Shown here one piece after another: positions 8,980-17,741 of a stretch of 64,000 nucleotides of DNA. The position numbers and the translations under genes are program-made. This DNA is from Brevundimonas lutea (GTDB lineage: Bacteria > Pseudomonadota > Alphaproteobacteria > Caulobacterales > Caulobacteraceae), in contig NZ_QUOQ01000003.1 in the NCBI RefSeq assembly GCF_003704105.1, positions 434,001 through 498,000 on the forward strand, read 5' to 3'. The notes under the pieces were generated by a model, which did no database searches, was not told where the DNA came from, and worked only from the letters and a program-made list of their open reading frames with translations. The first letter of the stretch is position 1, and each line of letters begins with the position of its first letter.

Positions 8980-10197
8980 TCACTCGGTCGGGCCCCCCGA
9001 CATCAGCAGCCGGGCCTGGGTTCCCCAGCCGCCGACGAAGACGTCCGGCACGCCGTCGCCGTTCAGATCGGCCGCGTCCATGCTCCAGCCGCGCCCGACG
9101 GTCTCGGCGGGAATGACCGTCGCGGTCACGTCTGTGAAGCGGCCCTGACCATCATTGCGCCAGGCGCGCACCTGCTGGGGCTCAAAGCCCGGCACCGCGA
9201 TGGCGCTGACCACCAGGTCAGGATGGCCGTCAGCGTCGAAGTCAACCACCTGACCGCCCCAACTGGAGAAGCGATGGGCTGGCAGTCGTTCGGCCGTCTC
9301 ATCCACGAACCGACCATCCTCGCCCTGGATCAGCAGCCGGGTCTGGGGATCGAACTCCCAGCCCTGATTGTTGCTGGTCAGGTTGAAGAAGACGAGGTCG
9401 AGGCGGCCGTCGCCGTTGGCGTCCAGGGCGTGGACCTCGCGGCTGTGCAGGGCCACGGCGGGCTGGAGGCGATCCGCGGCGTCGGAAAACCGCCCCTCGC
9501 CATCGTTGATCAGCAGGCGCGGCGGCCCGGCCTCGTTGGCCACCACCATGTCCAGATCGCCGTCGCCGTCGAGATCGGCCAGCAGCACATCCTGGGTCGC
9601 GTCCTCGGCCTGTGGCAGATGGGTGCGGGTCGCGTCGATGAACCAGCCCGGACGCTCCGGGTCGTTCAGCCACAGCAACTCCTGGCCGCCCCCCTCCCCG
9701 CCGGTCGAGGAGCCGACGACGATGTCCGGGCGGCCGTCGCCGTCGACGTCGCCGACCGCCAGGCCGTTGCCTTCGCTGCGTCCCGGTAGCCGGTCCGAGG
9801 CGTCCTGGAAGGTTCCGTCGCCGCGCCCGAGGAACAGCTGGTGCGTCTGGTCGTCCTCGGCGACGAAGACCAGATCGGCGTGGCCGTCGCCGTCGAAATC
9901 CGCCGTCCTCACATGCTCGGTATCGTGGGGCGTGGTCCCGAAGGCGCCTTCGACCCAGACGAAGCGACCGTCGCCCTCGTTGCGGTATAGCCGGTTGACC
10001 TCGCCCTCGACGGCCAGCGCCAAATCCAGATCACCGTCCCCATCGACGTCCACGAACACGCCATCCAGCGCATGCAGCTCGGGCGCCGCCGGCAGGTGGG
10101 TGGCGGTGACGTCGGCGTAGACGGTCGGCTCAGCACGGACCGACGACGCGGCGCAGGCCGCCAGAGCGAGCGGGACAAGCAGACGGAGACAGGACAT
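8980..10197 (-). CDS. secreted FG-GAP/VCBS repeat protein
   Basis: A 405-residue exported protein with seven calcium-binding loops of the DxDxDGxxD type spaced along the chain (DVDGDGDLD, DFDGDGHAD, DVDGDGRPD, DLDGDGDLD, DANGDGRLD, DFDADGHPD, DLNGDGVPD). This is the FG-GAP/VCBS beta-propeller pattern. The N-terminus has a hydrophobic export signal with LALAAC, which could be a lipobox, or a Sec signal cut after SVRA. Probable extracytoplasmic, Ca-stabilised binding protein; no enzymatic domain is visible. Confidence 0.87.
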   Translation of the reverse strand: MSCLRLLVPLALAACAASSVRAEPTVYADVTATHLPAAPELHALDGVFVDVDGDGDLDLALAVEGEVNRLYRNEGDGRFVWVEGAFGTTPHDTEHVRTADFDGDGHADLVFVAEDDQTHQLFLGRGDGTFQDASDRLPGRSEGNGLAVGDVDGDGRPDIVVGSSTGGEGGGQELLWLNDPERPGWFIDATRTHLPQAEDATQDVLLADLDGDGDLDMVVANEAGPPRLLINDGEGRFSDAADRLQPAVALHSREVHALDANGDGRLDLVFFNLTSNNQGWEFDPQTRLLIQGEDGRFVDETAERLPAHRFSSWGGQVVDFDADGHPDLVVSAIAVPGFEPQQVRAWRNDGQGRFTDVTATVIPAETVGRGWSMDAADLNGDGVPDVFVGGWGTQARLLMSGGPTE

Positions 10198-10247
10198 GAG
10201 CTCGGGACGGTAGCCTATCGCCCCGCCGGTCGCTAGAAGCGCCTCCC

Positions 10248-12458
10248 ATGAGCGCTCCCGACAAGTCCATGGCCGAACTGGCCGCCGAATACGGCCTGGC
10301 CCCGAACGAATATGAGGTCCTGCTGGACCGGCTGGGCCGCGAGCCCAATCAGGTCGAGCTGGGCGTCTTCTCGGTCATGTGGTCCGAGCACTGCTCCTAC
10401 AAGTCGTCCAAGACCCAGCTGATGAAGTTCCCAACGACGGGCGAGCGCGTCATCTGCGGGCCGGGCGAGAATGCCGGCGTGATCGATATCGACGACGGCG
10501 ACGCCTGCATCTTCAAGATGGAGTCGCACAACCACCCCTCCTACATCGAGCCCTATCAGGGCGCGGCGACGGGCGTGGGCGGCATCATGCGCGACGTCTT
10601 CACCATGGGCGCGCGCCCGGTCGCCTTGCTGAACGCCCTGCGTTTCGGCGATCCCGGCCACGAGAAGTCGAGGCGTCTGGTCAAGGGCGTGGTCGCGGGC
10701 ATCGGCGGCTACGGCAACTGCGTCGGCGTGCCGACCGTCGCCGGAGAGACGAACTTCCACAAGGGCTACAACGGCAACATCCTGGTCAACGCCATGTGCG
10801 TCGGCATCGCGCGGGCCGATGAGATCTATTATTCGGCCGCGCCGGAAGCAGGCCATGACGTGGTCTATTTCGGCTCCAAGACCGGCCGGGACGGCATCCA
10901 CGGCGCGACCATGTCCTCGACCGAGTTCGACGACGAATCCGAATCGAAACGCCCCACGGTGCAGGTCGGCGATCCGTTCGCCGAGAAGCTGCTGATCGAG
11001 GCCACGCTGGAGCTGATGGCTTCGGGCGCCGTGGCCGCCATTCAGGACATGGGCGCGGCGGGCCTGACCTCCTCCTCCGTCGAGATGGCGGGCAAGGGCG
11101 GCGTCGGCGTCGAACTGGACCTGAACAAGGTGCCCCAGCGAGAAACCGGCATGACCGCCTACGAGATGATGCTGTCGGAAAGCCAGGAGCGGATGCTGGC
11201 GGTGCTGAAGCCCGGCCGCGAGGCCGATGGCCATCGCATCTTCCAGAAGTGGGGCCTGGACTTCGCCGTTATCGGCAAGACCACCGACACCGGCCATCTG
11301 GTCCTGAAGCATCACGGTGAGACCGTCTGCGACGTGCCTCTGGCCCCGCTGTTCGACGACGCGCCGCTGTATGACCGACCTTGGGTCCAGCCCGAGCTGC
11401 ACCCCCGCCTGGCCCCCGCCGAGGTTCCCGCCCCCGACAGCTGGCCCGACGCCGTGCTGTCGGTGCTGACCTGCCCGGACATGGCCTCCAAGCGGTGGAT
11501 CTGGGAGCAGTACGACCGCCACGTCATGGCCGACACCCTGCAGGACTCGGCCACTGGCGCCGACGCCGGCGTGGTCCGCGTCCACGGCACGGACAAGGGT
11601 CTGGCCGTCACCTCGGACTGCACGCCCCGCTATGTCCAGAACGACCCCTACGAGGGCGGCAAACAGGCCGTGGCCGAGGCGTGGCGCAATCTGACCGCCG
11701 TCGGCTCGCGCCCCATCGCCATCACCGACAACCTCAACTTCGGCAATCCGCAACGCCCCGAGATCATGGGCCAGATCGTGCGCGCCACCGACGGCATGGC
11801 CGAGGCCTGCCGCGCGCTCGACTTCCCGGTCGTGAGCGGCAACGTCTCGCTCTATAACGAGACCAATGGCGTCGCCATTCCGCCGACCCCGACCGTGGGC
11901 GCGGTGGGCCTGCTGCCCAACTACGACGTCGTGGCCGGCTTCTCGACCATGGTTGAGGGCGACGCCCTGGTGCTGATCGGGGAAACGGTCGGCGAGCTGG
12001 GCGCCTCGATCTATCTGCGCGAGGTGCTTGGCCGCGAGGACGGCGCGCCGCCGCCGGTCGATCTGGCGCTGGAACGCAAGACCGGCGACTTCGTGCGTGG
12101 CATGATCGAAGCCGGCGACCTGACCTGCGTCCACGACTTGTCAGACGGCGGCCTGATCGGCGCCGCCGCCGATATGGCTCTGGCCAGCGACTGCGGCGTC
12201 GAGCTGGACGCCACCAGCGAGACCCACGCCCACATCCTGCTCTTCGGCGAGGACCAGGCCCGCTATCTGGCCGCCGTTCCCGATCCCACCGCCCTGATCG
12301 CGGCGGCCCAGAAGGCCGGTCTGCACGCCTCGGTCGTCGGTCACGCCCGGGGCCAGGACTTCGCCTCGGCCGGCGACAAGGGCGAACTGTTCCGCATCCC
12401 TCTCGCCCACCTGCGCGAGATGCACGAAGCCTGGCTGCCGACGTGGATCGAAGGCTGA
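10248..12458 (+). CDS. purL: phosphoribosylformylglycinamidine synthase subunit PurL
   Basis: A 736-residue small-type PurL. It converts FGAR to FGAM in purine synthesis with ammonia delivered by PurQ/PurS, neither of which is in the window. Key signatures are the N-terminal [14 protein letters not shown] (His48 region), [21 protein letters not shown], the central [17 protein letters not shown], and the C-terminal half repeat [14 protein letters not shown] segment plus [17 protein letters not shown]. Its TGA overlaps the ATG of the next gene by one base. Confidence 0.97.
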   Translation: MSAPDKSMAELAAEYGLAPNEYEVLLDRLGREPNQVELGVFSVMWSEHCSYKSSKTQLMKFPTTGERVICGPGENAGVIDIDDGDACIFKMESHNHPSYIEPYQGAATGVGGIMRDVFTMGARPVALLNALRFGDPGHEKSRRLVKGVVAGIGGYGNCVGVPTVAGETNFHKGYNGNILVNAMCVGIARADEIYYSAAPEAGHDVVYFGSKTGRDGIHGATMSSTEFDDESESKRPTVQVGDPFAEKLLIEATLELMASGAVAAIQDMGAAGLTSSSVEMAGKGGVGVELDLNKVPQRETGMTAYEMMLSESQERMLAVLKPGREADGHRIFQKWGLDFAVIGKTTDTGHLVLKHHGETVCDVPLAPLFDDAPLYDRPWVQPELHPRLAPAEVPAPDSWPDAVLSVLTCPDMASKRWIWEQYDRHVMADTLQDSATGADAGVVRVHGTDKGLAVTSDCTPRYVQNDPYEGGKQAVAEAWRNLTAVGSRPIAITDNLNFGNPQRPEIMGQIVRATDGMAEACRALDFPVVSGNVSLYNETNGVAIPPTPTVGAVGLLPNYDVVAGFSTMVEGDALVLIGETVGELGASIYLREVLGREDGAPPPVDLALERKTGDFVRGMIEAGDLTCVHDLSDGGLIGAAADMALASDCGVELDATSETHAHILLFGEDQARYLAAVPDPTALIAAAQKAGLHASVVGHARGQDFASAGDKGELFRIPLAHLREMHEAWLPTWIEG

Positions 12459-12823
12459 TGCGCGCCACCCTGCTGATCGCGGCCTGCGTCGCCCTCGCCG
12501 CCTGCGAAGGCGGCGGCGACCCCGTGCAACAGGCTCTCCGCGACGCGTCCGCCGAACGGCAAGCGGCGGCCTATCAGGGCTACGACCAGCCCTCGACCAA
12601 GGTTGCGCCCCCCGTGACGTCAGACGCCGAGGAGGCGGCCCTTGATGTGCTTATCGCCGAAACCCGGCGAGCCGCCGAGGCGTCGGAACGTTTGCGCGAC
12701 AGCACGACGGACCCGGCGCTTCGCGAGATCGCCGAGACCCAACTGGCCGAACACCAGGCGTCGATCACGGCGCTCGAATCGAGACGCTCTGCGGCGCCGG
12801 CGGTCTCTGCTTCAGCCGATTAG
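12458..12823 (+). CDS. small lipoprotein of unknown function
   Basis: 121 residues. The N-terminus [20 protein letters not shown] is a lipoprotein signal with lipobox LAAC and Glu at +2. The remainder is helical and Ala/Glu-rich with no family I recognise. The ATG at 12458 overlaps the purL stop (TGATG), so translation is probably coupled; the longer GTG start at 12443 would spoil the signal peptide. The 3' end overlaps the convergent DUF805 gene by 12 bases. Confidence 0.75.
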   Translation: MRATLLIAACVALAACEGGGDPVQQALRDASAERQAAAYQGYDQPSTKVAPPVTSDAEEAALDVLIAETRRAAEASERLRDSTTDPALREIAETQLAEHQASITALESRRSAAPAVSASAD

Positions 12824-13408
12824 GCGGTCTTCCGGCGCCGGTCCGTGTCGGTTGGGGCGCGGCTGACCGGGCAGCGCCAGCAACACCACTAGGCCCCCAA
12901 GGCTGATCAGATAGGCCACGTTGGTCAGCATCACGAGCCCGAAAAGCCCCATGTCCGGCGTGTCGCTCGTGAAGCTGTTCATCATCCGGGGAAACAGTGC
13001 CAACCCCAGTACCAGCAGGGCTAGCGGCAAGATAGCGATCCACCCCGTCAGCCCTCTGTCGTGAAGCCGCCGCGTCACGGCCGCCGCCGTCATGACGGCG
13101 ATCGCCGCCACCCAGACAGCCATCGCCACGAACATCGGCGTCATGTCGAAGTCCGGTAGCGGCTCGGCGCCTTCATGCAGCTGAACCGAATAGCCGCCGG
13201 ATCCGACCGTGACGGTCGCCTGATCGGGGTGGGCCTGGGCGAAGGCGTTCATCTCGCCGAACATCGACGACATGGCCAACGGCATCGTTACGAACAAACC
13301 GATCGTGAAGACGGCGAAAACGCTCAGCGCATAGGGCCAGAACTGGCCCCTGCTGTCCCGGCCCGTAAACCGGCCGATCAACGTTAGGCCCCTGATGATC
13401 TCTCTCAT
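12812..13408 (-). CDS. DUF805-family inner membrane protein
   Basis: 198 residues. The opening GRFTGRDSRGQFWPYAL matches the DUF805 pattern (G-R-x-x-R-x-x-F-W). Hydrophobic segments lie near residues 24-50, 90-115, 120-140 and 150-180. The short RRLHDRGLTGW segment before the third span (R-R-L-H-D) is also typical. Function of the family is unknown. The gene follows the HExxH protein by nine bases and is probably co-transcribed with it. Confidence 0.85.
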   Translation of the reverse strand: MREIIRGLTLIGRFTGRDSRGQFWPYALSVFAVFTIGLFVTMPLAMSSMFGEMNAFAQAHPDQATVTVGSGGYSVQLHEGAEPLPDFDMTPMFVAMAVWVAAIAVMTAAAVTRRLHDRGLTGWIAILPLALLVLGLALFPRMMNSFTSDTPDMGLFGLVMLTNVAYLISLGGLVVLLALPGQPRPNRHGPAPEDRLIG

Positions 13409-13417
13409 GGTCTCCCC

Positions 13418-13888
13418 TCAGATTTCCATCCGCCGCGCCAGCGGGCAGACCCGATCGTAGAAGGCCTGGGTCGCCGGGACACGGCCGCCGCGCGACAGCA
13501 GGAAGCGGTGCTCGACCACCATGGCCTGTTGCTCGATGTTCAGCCCCTCCCACAGGCAGCTGTCGTCCAACGGGTAGGCATAGGAGGCCGGACGATCCCC
13601 GGCCCTGAGCTTGCCGGTCAGCAGATTGACGCCCTGCTGGGCCTGCCAGACGTGGACCAGTTCATGGATCAGCACGGCCTGCTGTCTTAGGGGCGCGGCC
13701 GTGAAATCCGCCGGCAGGCTCCGCTCCGGCCAAACGATCCAGTCGCGGCCGAACCATCGCCCCGGCACGAAGGCCCTGACCACCGGCCAGGGCGCCGCCA
13801 GCAACCGCACCTGGTCCAGAGCCAGGGCAGGCCCGAAACTCTCGGCGGCCAGCGCCCGTTCGCCCGACGTCAGGCCGCGCACCCTCAC
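13418..13888 (-). CDS. putative HExxH zinc-dependent peptidase-like protein
   Basis: About 156 residues. The only strong motif is HELVHVWQ (HExxH at about residues 75-79), with a Glu-rich helix further on (WEGLNIEQQAMVVEHR) that could provide a third zinc ligand. This pattern resembles small DUF4157-like metalloprotease domains. The GTG at 13888 overlaps the TGA of the upstream M15 gene (GTGA), so I prefer it to the TTG at 13915. No signal peptide is visible. Whether it is proteolytic is unproven. Confidence 0.65.
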   Translation of the reverse strand: MRVRGLTSGERALAAESFGPALALDQVRLLAAPWPVVRAFVPGRWFGRDWIVWPERSLPADFTAAPLRQQAVLIHELVHVWQAQQGVNLLTGKLRAGDRPASYAYPLDDSCLWEGLNIEQQAMVVEHRFLLSRGGRVPATQAFYDRVCPLARRMEI

Positions 13889-14760
13889 CCGGCCGGTTCC
13901 GCGACGTATTCCCAATGCCAGGGCTCAAAGACATAGGGCACGAAGCCGAACCGGTGCGCATTGCTCACCAGCCACAGATAGGCCGGGCTATGCGACATGA
14001 AATGGCGGCTGGCCGGCTCGGTCGAGACCACGCCCATGCCGGTCAGATGCCCGACATAGAGGTCGATCGCCGCCCCCGTCCGGTGCGCCGAACACTCCGC
14101 GCGTCTGAGGCCGTCGCAGTTGCCGTCCTGCGCACACCGCGCCGCGTCCTCGACCGGGTCGCGCCAGCCGGAGACGATCTGGAGAAACTCGGTATTGCCC
14201 GCCAGCGCCGGAACCTCGGCCCGCGCCGCGGCGACCATGCGGCGCCAGGCGTCCAGAGTGTCGCGCCTGAGCAGGCGGGTCAGCCGGTCGGCCGCCTCCT
14301 CCTGGACCGTCAGATAAGCCAGCTCGCTGATCGGCGGCGGCTCCGGGCATTCGCCGCGCACCCGGGCCATCAGGAACGGCCTGCGCTCCTGCAGGACACC
14401 GCGCAGCACCTGGAACTCGGCCTCGCCGAAAACGCCCGTGGCCGGCAGACCATAGCGCATCTGCCATCCCGCCAGCCGCTGGGCGAACACAGCCGACTGC
14501 GCCGCGCACCGCGTCCCCAGCTCGCGCTGCATCAGCGGCAGGTAGGTGTCCCAGCCCCACTCCGGCGTCCCGAACGGCGCCCACTCCAGCCGGTCGATCG
14601 ACTGGGCGTTGACCAGGGCCACGGCGTCCCAGGCCCCATCGTCGAGATGACAGACCTCGGCGCCGTCGGCCACGCGCGACTGGGCCGCGACCTGACCCGC
14701 CAGGGCCAGGCTCAGCAAACCTACAGCGACGGCGATCCCGCGAGTCATCCATGCTTTCAT
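13885..14760 (-). CDS. secreted M15-family D-alanyl-D-alanine carboxypeptidase-like protein
   Basis: 291 residues with a signal peptide ending AGQVAAQ. The C-terminal third carries the VanY/M15 zinc site: SAHRTGAAIDLY (H226, D233) and EPWHWEY (H282, with the catalytic Glu nearby). M15 enzymes trim peptide stems of peptidoglycan in the periplasm. The first 180 residues, with several Cys, are less familiar. ATG 14760 starts the signal peptide cleanly; the longer frame to 14796 adds only charged residues. It is coupled to the downstream HExxH gene. Confidence 0.85.
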   Translation of the reverse strand: MKAWMTRGIAVAVGLLSLALAGQVAAQSRVADGAEVCHLDDGAWDAVALVNAQSIDRLEWAPFGTPEWGWDTYLPLMQRELGTRCAAQSAVFAQRLAGWQMRYGLPATGVFGEAEFQVLRGVLQERRPFLMARVRGECPEPPPISELAYLTVQEEAADRLTRLLRRDTLDAWRRMVAAARAEVPALAGNTEFLQIVSGWRDPVEDAARCAQDGNCDGLRRAECSAHRTGAAIDLYVGHLTGMGVVSTEPASRHFMSHSPAYLWLVSNAHRFGFVPYVFEPWHWEYVAEPAG

Positions 14761-14888
14761 CGCCGGAGGGTGCCGTCGCCCGGCCCTTCCCCGCAAGAGC
14801 TGTTGCGGACACGCTCGCGCGAGCGAGCGCGACGCGGCATGGTGGCGACGACGGCGACTCGCCGCTGCAGGGATCGACCGAGCACCCG

Positions 14889-16253
14889 ATGACCGCCGCC
14901 CCGCTGACCCAGCGCCGCTCCAACCTCACCCTGGCGACCTTCTCCCTCGTTTGCCTGCCATTGGCGGCGTTCGGGGTGGCCCTGCCCGTCACCCTGCCGG
15001 AATTCTACGCCAGCCATGTCGGCATCGACATCGCCATGGTCGGCTACATGTTCATGGCCGTGCGGGCCATCGACATCGTCGCCGACCCCTTCATCGGCGC
15101 GGCCATGGACCGGACCCGCACGCGCCTGGGCCGCTATCGGCCCTGGATGATCGCCTCGGCGCCGGTGCTGATGCTGGCCGCCCTGATGATGTTCGTGCTG
15201 GTCCGGCCGGGGGCCGGCCCCGGCTATCTCTTCCTCTGGCTGCTGGTGCTCTACCTCGGCTTTTCGGTCGGCACCCTGAGCCAGCTGGGCTGGGCCAGCG
15301 TGCTGGCGCCCGAATACGACCAGCGCAGCCGCGTCTATGCCTGGTGGCAGGCGTTCAACATCATCGGCGTCATCGGCATCCTGATCCTGCCGGCCGCCGT
15401 GGTTCAGCTGGGCGTCGGCGACTATGTGGCGGGCGTCCACATCATGGGGTGGGTGATCATCGCCCTGCTGCCCCTGACCATCGGCCTGGCGGTTCTCAAG
15501 GTGCCCGAGCCGGTCACCGTCACGGACGGCGCCCACGGCGGCTTCCGCGCCTATATCGATTTGCTGAAGCGACCGACCGTGTCGCGCCTGCTGGCCGCCG
15601 ACCTCCTGCTCGGCATCGCGCCGGGCATCACCGGCTCGCTGCTGTTCTTCTTCTTCGATCAGATCAAGGGCTACGACCGGGCCGAGGCCTCGATCTTCAT
15701 GCTGCTCTATTTCATCGGTGGCCTGGTCGGCGCGCCGATCTGGGCGCGGCTGGCCAACCGGATCGGCAAGGCGCCGGCGCTGATCGTCGCCAGCCTGATC
15801 TTCGCCGGCCTGTATTTCGGCGCGACCCTGTTGCCCGGCGGCAATTTCGCCCTCACCGCCGTCGCCATGTTCATCGCCGGACTGCCCTATGCGGCGGGCC
15901 TGTTTCTGCTGCGCGCCATGATGGCCGACGCGGGCGACGAGGTGCGGCTTGAGACCGGCGTCGAGCGGACCGGGCTGATGTTCTCCATCCTCTCGGCCAC
16001 GACCAAGCTGGGCCACGTCTTCGCCCTGATCCCCTACGCCGTCCTAGGCTGGGTCGGGTTCGAGGCGGTGGCGCCCCAGGGCGGCAACAGCCCGACGGCC
16101 CTTCTGACGCTGCAGATCATGTTCGTGGTCGCGCCCGCCGTGCTGATTGCCCTGGCCGCCCTGGCGCTGAGGAACTATCCCCTGACCCCCGCCCGCCACG
16201 ACGACATCCGCCGCGCCCTCGACGCCCGCGCCGCCCAGACCGAGCCCGCCTGA
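14889..16253 (+). CDS. MFS transporter, glycoside-pentoside-hexuronide (GPH):cation symporter type
   Basis: 454 residues with about 12 hydrophobic segments. The first cytoplasmic loop region DPFIGAAMDRTRTRLGRYRPW is the GPH-family signature (D-P-x-x-G, D-R-T, G-R-x-R-P-W), and a second-half equivalent is GAPIWARLANRIGKA. GPH members import sugars or glycosides with Na+ or H+. The substrate cannot be read from context: no catabolic genes adjoin it. ATG 14889 is chosen because upstream codons are low in hydrophobicity and belong to a shadow frame. Confidence 0.85.
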   Translation: MTAAPLTQRRSNLTLATFSLVCLPLAAFGVALPVTLPEFYASHVGIDIAMVGYMFMAVRAIDIVADPFIGAAMDRTRTRLGRYRPWMIASAPVLMLAALMMFVLVRPGAGPGYLFLWLLVLYLGFSVGTLSQLGWASVLAPEYDQRSRVYAWWQAFNIIGVIGILILPAAVVQLGVGDYVAGVHIMGWVIIALLPLTIGLAVLKVPEPVTVTDGAHGGFRAYIDLLKRPTVSRLLAADLLLGIAPGITGSLLFFFFDQIKGYDRAEASIFMLLYFIGGLVGAPIWARLANRIGKAPALIVASLIFAGLYFGATLLPGGNFALTAVAMFIAGLPYAAGLFLLRAMMADAGDEVRLETGVERTGLMFSILSATTKLGHVFALIPYAVLGWVGFEAVAPQGGNSPTALLTLQIMFVVAPAVLIALAALALRNYPLTPARHDDIRRALDARAAQTEPA

Positions 16254-16257
16254 TCGC

Positions 16258-17061
16258 ATGACCCTGCCCGACGCCCCGCTCGACCGGCTGAACGCCATCA
16301 TGGCGCGGCTGCGCGACCCCGAGACCGGCTGCCCCTGGGATCTGGAGCAGAGCTTCCAGACCATCGCCCCCTATACTTTGGAAGAGGCCTATGAGGTCGC
16401 CGACGCCATCCAGCGCGGCGACATGGCGGACCTCAAGTCCGAACTGGGCGACCTGCTGTTCCAGGTGGTCTTCCATGCCCGCATGGCCGAAGAGCAGGGC
16501 CTGTTCGCCTTCGACGACGTGGCCGCCGCCATGGCCGACAAGCTGGTTCGCCGCCATCCTCACGTTTTCGGCGACGAGACGCCCCACGCCGACGCCGTGT
16601 CCCAGAAGGCCCGCTGGGAGGACATCAAGGCCGCCGAGCGGAAGGAGCGCGCCCAGCACGGCGTGCTCGACGACGTCCCTGTGGCCCTGCCCGCCCTCGC
16701 CCGCGCCGCCAAACTGACCAAGCGCGCCGCCCGCGTCGGCTTCGACTGGCCCTCGACCGACGAGGTGTTCGACAAGCTGGAGGAGGAGGCCGCCGAGCTG
16801 AAGGTCGAGATCGCCTCGGGCGACCTCGAAACGGTGCGCGAGGAGGTCGGCGACCTGCTGTTCGTCCTCGCCAACCTGGCCCGCAAACTGGGCGTCGAGC
16901 CCGAGGACGCCCTCTCGGCCGCCAACGCCAAGTTCATCCGCCGCTTCCACCACATCGAGGCCGAACTGGCCAGGGACGGCCGCACCCCGGACCAGTCCGA
17001 CCTTGCCGAAATGGACGCCCTGTGGAACGCCGCCAAGGCCATCGACAAGACGGCGACATGA
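16258..17061 (+). CDS. mazG: nucleoside triphosphate pyrophosphohydrolase MazG
   Basis: 267 residues, full length with two MazG domains. The first contains TGCPWDLEQSFQTI, EEAYEVADAI and ELGDLLFQVVFH (EExxE...ExxD metal site); the second has EEEAAELKVEI and EEVGDLLFVLANLA. The enzyme hydrolyses NTPs to NMP and pyrophosphate, cleansing nucleotide pools. Its stop overlaps the ATG of the HAD gene (ATGA), so both are probably translated together. Confidence 0.96.
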   Translation: MTLPDAPLDRLNAIMARLRDPETGCPWDLEQSFQTIAPYTLEEAYEVADAIQRGDMADLKSELGDLLFQVVFHARMAEEQGLFAFDDVAAAMADKLVRRHPHVFGDETPHADAVSQKARWEDIKAAERKERAQHGVLDDVPVALPALARAAKLTKRAARVGFDWPSTDEVFDKLEEEAAELKVEIASGDLETVREEVGDLLFVLANLARKLGVEPEDALSAANAKFIRRFHHIEAELARDGRTPDQSDLAEMDALWNAAKAIDKTAT

Positions 17062-17741
17062 GCGGCTCTCCGCCTTTCGACCTCATCATCTTCGACTATG
17101 ACGGCGTCATCGCCGACAGCGAGATCCTGAACAATCAGGCCCTGTCCGAGATGCTGACCGCCCACGGCCTGCCGACCACGGTGGACGAGGCGCTCGAGGC
17201 CTACATGGGCAAGCGATGGCGCGACTGCGCGCCGGTGATCCGGGAGAAGCTGGGGCGCGATCTGCCCGACGAGATGCTGGTGGACTGGACCGCGCGATGC
17301 GAGGCCGCCGCCGAAACCACGCTCCAACCCGTCGCAGGCGTTCAGGACTTCGTCGCCGCCTGCGACGGCCCCATCTGCGTCGCCTCCTCCAGTCCGCCCG
17401 ACTGGCTGGCCCTGGGGCTTCAGCGGTTCGGCCTGGCCGAGGCCTTCGGCGACCGCCTCTACAGCGCCGCTGTCCATGTCGAGCGCGGCAAGCCGCACCC
17501 CGACCTGTTCCTGCACGCCGCCCGCGAGATGGGCGCCGACCCCGCCCGCACTCTGGTGCTCGAAGACAGCACCGCCGGCGTTCAGGCCGGTGTCGCGGCG
17601 GGCATGACCGTGGTCGCCGTCTGCGCCGGAGGCCACATCCGCCCCGGCCACCCCGAGCGCCTGATGGCGGCCGGCGCCCATCATCGGATCAACGACTATG
17701 CCGCGCTGGCCGGGTGGCTCGGCGCCGAGCCCGAAGTCTAG
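17058..17741 (+). CDS. HAD-superfamily hydrolase, beta-phosphoglucomutase-like
   Basis: 227 residues. HAD motif I is FDYDGVIADSE (nucleophile D13, acid D15), motif II is CVASSSPPD, motif III is the Lys in KPHPDLFLHAA, and motif IV is LVLEDSTAGVQAG. The small cap domain between motif I and II places it with subfamily IA phosphatases and phosphomutases acting on small phosphorylated sugars. The ATG overlaps the mazG stop. Substrate unknown. It converges on, and overlaps by four bases, the next minus-strand gene. Confidence 0.9.
   Translation: MSGSPPFDLIIFDYDGVIADSEILNNQALSEMLTAHGLPTTVDEALEAYMGKRWRDCAPVIREKLGRDLPDEMLVDWTARCEAAAETTLQPVAGVQDFVAACDGPICVASSSPPDWLALGLQRFGLAEAFGDRLYSAAVHVERGKPHPDLFLHAAREMGADPARTLVLEDSTAGVQAGVAAGMTVVAVCAGGHIRPGHPERLMAAGAHHRINDYAALAGWLGAEPEV

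Noticed and set aside
10233..12134. 633-codon open frame antisense to purL
   Set aside because: Shadow of purL codon bias; composition (His/Gly/Val/Gln-rich) is typical of antisense translation.
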